Positions 61,378-64,000 of a stretch of 64,000 bases of DNA are shown piece by piece; position 1 is the first letter of the stretch; every line of letters begins with the position of its first letter. This DNA is from JBFHRE01 sp041746105 (GTDB lineage: Bacteria; Actinomycetota; Acidimicrobiia; Spongiisociales; ZC4RG35). A program made the translations under genes and the position numbers. Under the pieces are notes generated by a model, which was given only the letters and a program-made list of their open reading frames with translations, was not told the origin of the DNA and ran no database searches. The DNA lies in contig JBGTHP010000047.1 in assembly GCA_041746105.1 (NCBI GenBank), positions 1-64,000 on the forward strand. The letters run 5' to 3'.

Positions 61378-62538
61378 CTAGAGCGAGCACGCCTCCTCGG
61401 GATCCATGTCCGCGAATGAATCGATCAGCACGTATTGACCGTTCTGGGCCTGGACCAGGTTGATCGTTTGTTTGAGGTGGTGTGACGGCATCATCTCGAC
61501 ACGTCCTGTTGGGCCATCGAAGGTCTGGCCGACCATCGCCGCGGCCACCGCGGCGGGATCGGTCGATCCGGCTTCCTCGACTGCCTGCTTGTAGAGCCAT
61601 ACGGCGTTGTAGGCGCCAACCCCCTCACCGCCGGACGGGATCTCACCTGCGCCGAACTTGGCGGCGTATGCATCCAGGAACGGGCTCACCCCTGCGGCGT
61701 TGGCCGCGGTGAAGAACGGCAGGGCGGTGAAGGAGTCCTCGGCCAGGTCGGCGATACCGATGTAATCGGGATCACCCAGGAAGATCGTCCCGACCCCGAC
61801 ACCGTCGAGGAGCCCGGCGTCGTCCAGCGCCTTCAACGCCGCACCCCACACGGCGGGATACAGCGAGAAGATGTAGTCCGGTTGGGTGTCACGCACTTCC
61901 TGGACAAGTTCGCTGAAGTCGTCGGCAATCAGCGGGAGATACAACTCCGACACGACCGTTCCGCCGCCGTCGGCGATGATTGGCTTGGCGATCTCGAAGC
62001 TGCGCCGCGGCCAAACGTAGTCCGCTCCGAACAGCATGGCGTTCGGGCCGTATGCGTCCTGGAGAATCGGGATCAAGGGCCGAATCTGCTGGGCGGGCAC
62101 TGCGCCGAACGAGAAGTACAGATCGTCGCATTTCCCGCCTTCGTAGGTCTCGGTGTAGAACAGCAACTTGTTGCCGTTCTGGACCACCTCTTGATAAGCG
62201 GCATCATTGGCGTCTGAACCGATGGGGCCCATCACCAGATCGACATCGTCGCTTTGTACCAGCTTGCGAGCCTTGTCCACGGTTGCGGCCACATCCGTCT
62301 GGATGTCCTCGATGATCACTTCGACCTGGCGTCCGTCGATGCCGCCGTCGGCGTTGATCTCGTCGATGGCCAGTTGAGCGCTGCGGGCCAGGCTGTTGCC
62401 GTAGGTTGTGAACGGGCCGGTCAGGTCGGCGATGATCCCGATCTTGATCGGAGTCGTATCCTCGGATGTACTGCTCCCGCAGGCCGTCGCCGTGAGGGCC
62501 AGCGCCAGGCCGACGGTCAGTAGTTTCACCAGCCTCAT
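61378..62538 (-). CDS. Urea/amide-type substrate-binding lipoprotein (UrtA/LivK-like)
   Basis: This 386-residue lipoprotein has a signal peptide MRLVKLLTVG and a lipobox at TATAC. The mature part is the Peripla_BP_5 fold with IGIIADLTGPFTTYGNS and LLFYTETYEGGKCDDLYFSF, then AVPAQQIRPLIPIL, as in urea or short-chain-amide binders. The ATG at 62538 is preferred to 62544, since a CGGAGG site lies 6 nt before it. It starts the operon and follows an aldehyde dehydrogenase by 25 bp. Confidence 0.88.
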   Translation of the reverse strand: MRLVKLLTVGLALALTATACGSSTSEDTTPIKIGIIADLTGPFTTYGNSLARSAQLAIDEINADGGIDGRQVEVIIEDIQTDVAATVDKARKLVQSDDVDLVMGPIGSDANDAAYQEVVQNGNKLLFYTETYEGGKCDDLYFSFGAVPAQQIRPLIPILQDAYGPNAMLFGADYVWPRRSFEIAKPIIADGGGTVVSELYLPLIADDFSELVQEVRDTQPDYIFSLYPAVWGAALKALDDAGLLDGVGVGTIFLGDPDYIGIADLAEDSFTALPFFTAANAAGVSPFLDAYAAKFGAGEIPSGGEGVGAYNAVWLYKQAVEEAGSTDPAAVAAAMVGQTFDGPTGRVEMMPSHHLKQTINLVQAQNGQYVLIDSFADMDPEEACSL

Positions 62539-62563
62539 ATCCATCCTCCGTTTTGTCTCTCGG

Positions 62564-64000
62564 TTATTGGGTTCCGCTGCCCTCGAAGGCCGGATCGACC
62601 CCTGATTGCTGGGTGGTGTCGACATGCCAGGTCGAGACCACCACCTTCTTGTCTGTGTAGAAATCGACTGCATCGTTGGCGCGGCCGCGATGCGATCCGT
62701 AGAACGAACTCTTCCGCCCGCCCACCGCGTAGAAGGCGATGGGGGCCGGGGTTCCGATGTTGATCCCGACCTGGCCGACGTTCGCTCGCTGCCGGAACTC
62801 GCGGGCAACTCCACCCTGCTCGGTATAGATCGCGGCGGTGTGCCCATAGGTGCTTGCGTCGATCACCGCCAGCGCTTCATCGAGGCCGCTGACCTTCTTG
62901 ACACATCGCACCGGACCAAACAGCTCTCGGTCGAAAATCTCCATTCCGGGTTCGGCGGCCACGACAGTCGGGCCCATCCACGAGCCGCCTTCGAAACCGG
63001 GAACGGTCGCCCCCCGCCCGTCGAGGAGCACAGCCGCTCCGGCCGCCTCGGCAGTGGCCACTGCCGCCGCCAGTCGGTCGCGTGAATCGTGGGATATGAC
63101 TGGTCCCAGCGTGGCCAACTCGTCCATCCCCGGCCCGAGCCGAAGAGCCTTGACTCCTTCCAGGAATCGCTCAAGCAACTGGTCGTAGACCGACTCGTAG
63201 ATGAGCAGGTTCGACCCGGCGAAACAGCGTTGGGACGTGCTGCCCAGCATGGAGGAGACGATGTTGGGCAGGCACTTGTCGAGGATGGCGGTGTCGGTCA
63301 CGACCAGATGGTTCTTGGAACCTCCTTGCGACTGGCAGCGTTTGCCAAACCCGGTGGTCAGTTTGTAGACGTGTTCGGCGATCTCGGACGAACCGACGAA
63401 GGACAGACCCACGATGTCGGGATGTTCGGCAAGCCGCTCGACCACCGTCCGGTCTCCCAGAACCAGGTTGACCACTCCGGGTGGAAACCCCGCCTCGGCG
63501 GCGAGCTCGACCAATCGCACGCTGGTGAGAGGGCAGTGTTCGCTCGGTTTCAACACGACCGGGTTTCCGGTGGCAACGGCCCACGTGAAGTAGAGGGGGA
63601 TCATCGCCGGGAAGTTGAACGGGGCGACGATGGCGAACGGGCCCAAGGGCTCGCGGATGTATTCGATGTCAACCCCGGAACCGACATTCTCGGTGACGGC
63701 CCCCTTCATGGTCTCGGTTGCGGCCGAAGCATGCTCGATGTACTGGAGAGCCCTGAGCATCTCGCCCCGAGCCTCCGCCAACGTCTTCCCGTTCTCCTCG
63801 ACCAGTATTCGGGATAACTCCTCTCGCGCTTCCCACACAAGGTGCCGGTAGCGGAACATCATCGCCGACCGTGTGGGCACCGGGGTCATCCACCATCCGC
63901 GGAAAGCCTCGGCTGCGGCAGCGACGGCCCGATCGACGTCGACGGAACTCGATTGAGGGTGGGTGGCGATGGTGGCGCCCGTCGCCGGGTTGGTGACGGC
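62564..64000 (-). CDS. mmsA: Methylmalonate-semialdehyde dehydrogenase-type enzyme (5' cut by window edge)
   Basis: The visible part is about 478 residues of a CoA-acylating aldehyde dehydrogenase. It has VAPFNFPAMIPLYF (NAD site), GLSFVGSSEIAEH, the catalytic Cys in SQRCFAGS, and a C-terminal GGRKSSFYGSHRGRANDAVD then FYTDKKVVVS as in MmsA. The reading frame stays open to base 64000, so the N-terminus lies outside the window. It converts malonate- or methylmalonate-semialdehyde to acetyl- or propionyl-CoA in valine, inositol or beta-alanine breakdown. It may share the transporter's operon. Confidence 0.9.
   Translation of the reverse strand, partial: AVTNPATGATIATHPQSSSVDVDRAVAAAAEAFRGWWMTPVPTRSAMMFRYRHLVWEAREELSRILVEENGKTLAEARGEMLRALQYIEHASAATETMKGAVTENVGSGVDIEYIREPLGPFAIVAPFNFPAMIPLYFTWAVATGNPVVLKPSEHCPLTSVRLVELAAEAGFPPGVVNLVLGDRTVVERLAEHPDIVGLSFVGSSEIAEHVYKLTTGFGKRCQSQGGSKNHLVVTDTAILDKCLPNIVSSMLGSTSQRCFAGSNLLIYESVYDQLLERFLEGVKALRLGPGMDELATLGPVISHDSRDRLAAAVATAEAAGAAVLLDGRGATVPGFEGGSWMGPTVVAAEPGMEIFDRELFGPVRCVKKVSGLDEALAVIDASTYGHTAAIYTEQGGVAREFRQRANVGQVGINIGTPAPIAFYAVGGRKSSFYGSHRGRANDAVDFYTDKKVVVSTWHVDTTQQSGVDPAFEGSGTQ

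Overview
The window is high-GC DNA of a Gram-positive-type actinobacterium. I infer this from several features: a bacterial proteasome activator (Bpa) with a C-terminal proteasome-docking tail, an F420/flavin-type luciferase-like oxidoreductase, a DUF222/13E12-type HNH protein, lipoproteins with actinobacterial lipoboxes, many GTG/TTG starts, and a Tad pilus locus without a secretin. An uncultured lineage such as Acidimicrobiia would fit, but that placement is an inference. I see no rRNA, tRNA, CRISPR array, insertion sequence or prophage. The window cuts through the aldehyde dehydrogenase gene at its right end.

Layout. (1) 0-12 kb is housekeeping or miscellaneous: a metallo-beta-lactamase hydrolase, an alpha/beta hydrolase, MarC, a NYN-LOTUS RNA-binding protein, an ornithine cyclodeaminase homologue, two MFS exporters, an AlkD-like HEAT protein and a large HExxH lipoprotein. 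(2) 11.5-26 kb is an amine-catabolism-like cluster. It holds a GcvT-type methyltransferase, a CrtI-type FAD oxidoreductase, an acyl-CoA dehydrogenase, a frameshifted Rieske oxygenase, a class III aminotransferase, a PotABCD-type importer and an ADP-forming acyl-CoA synthetase. A TetR regulator lies inside it, and its likely operator, TGAACGRCGGTTCA, occurs three times at promoters in the cluster. (3) 26-37 kb is mixed: a P-loop kinase/luciferase-like fusion, an OsmC-GNAT fusion, a nitrobindin, a ClC channel, an enolase-superfamily dehydratase with a zinc alcohol dehydrogenase, a cupin, Bpa, a small HTH protein and a decayed DUF3291 gene. (4) 37-47 kb is a signalling block (TPR-histidine kinase, phosphotransferase, GAF kinase, NarL-type regulator) that runs directly into a form I aerobic carbon monoxide dehydrogenase operon (coxM-coxS-coxL, an XdhC-YHS accessory protein, coxG). 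(5) 50.5-57.2 kb is a compact, overlapping Tad/Flp pilus operon preceded by a 35-bp palindrome and a tandem repeat. (6) 57.4-64 kb holds nicotinamidase, then on the minus strand a branched-chain amino acid/urea/amide-type ABC importer and a methylmalonate-semialdehyde-type dehydrogenase.

Working together. The CO dehydrogenase operon would feed electrons from trace CO into respiration and is probably controlled by the adjacent two-component pair. The TetR regulon links uptake of an organic amine with its deamination and CoA activation. Two genes (the Rieske oxygenase and DUF3291) carry frameshifts, and the response regulator lacks a stop codon before coxM. These could be true lesions or base-level errors in the assembly.
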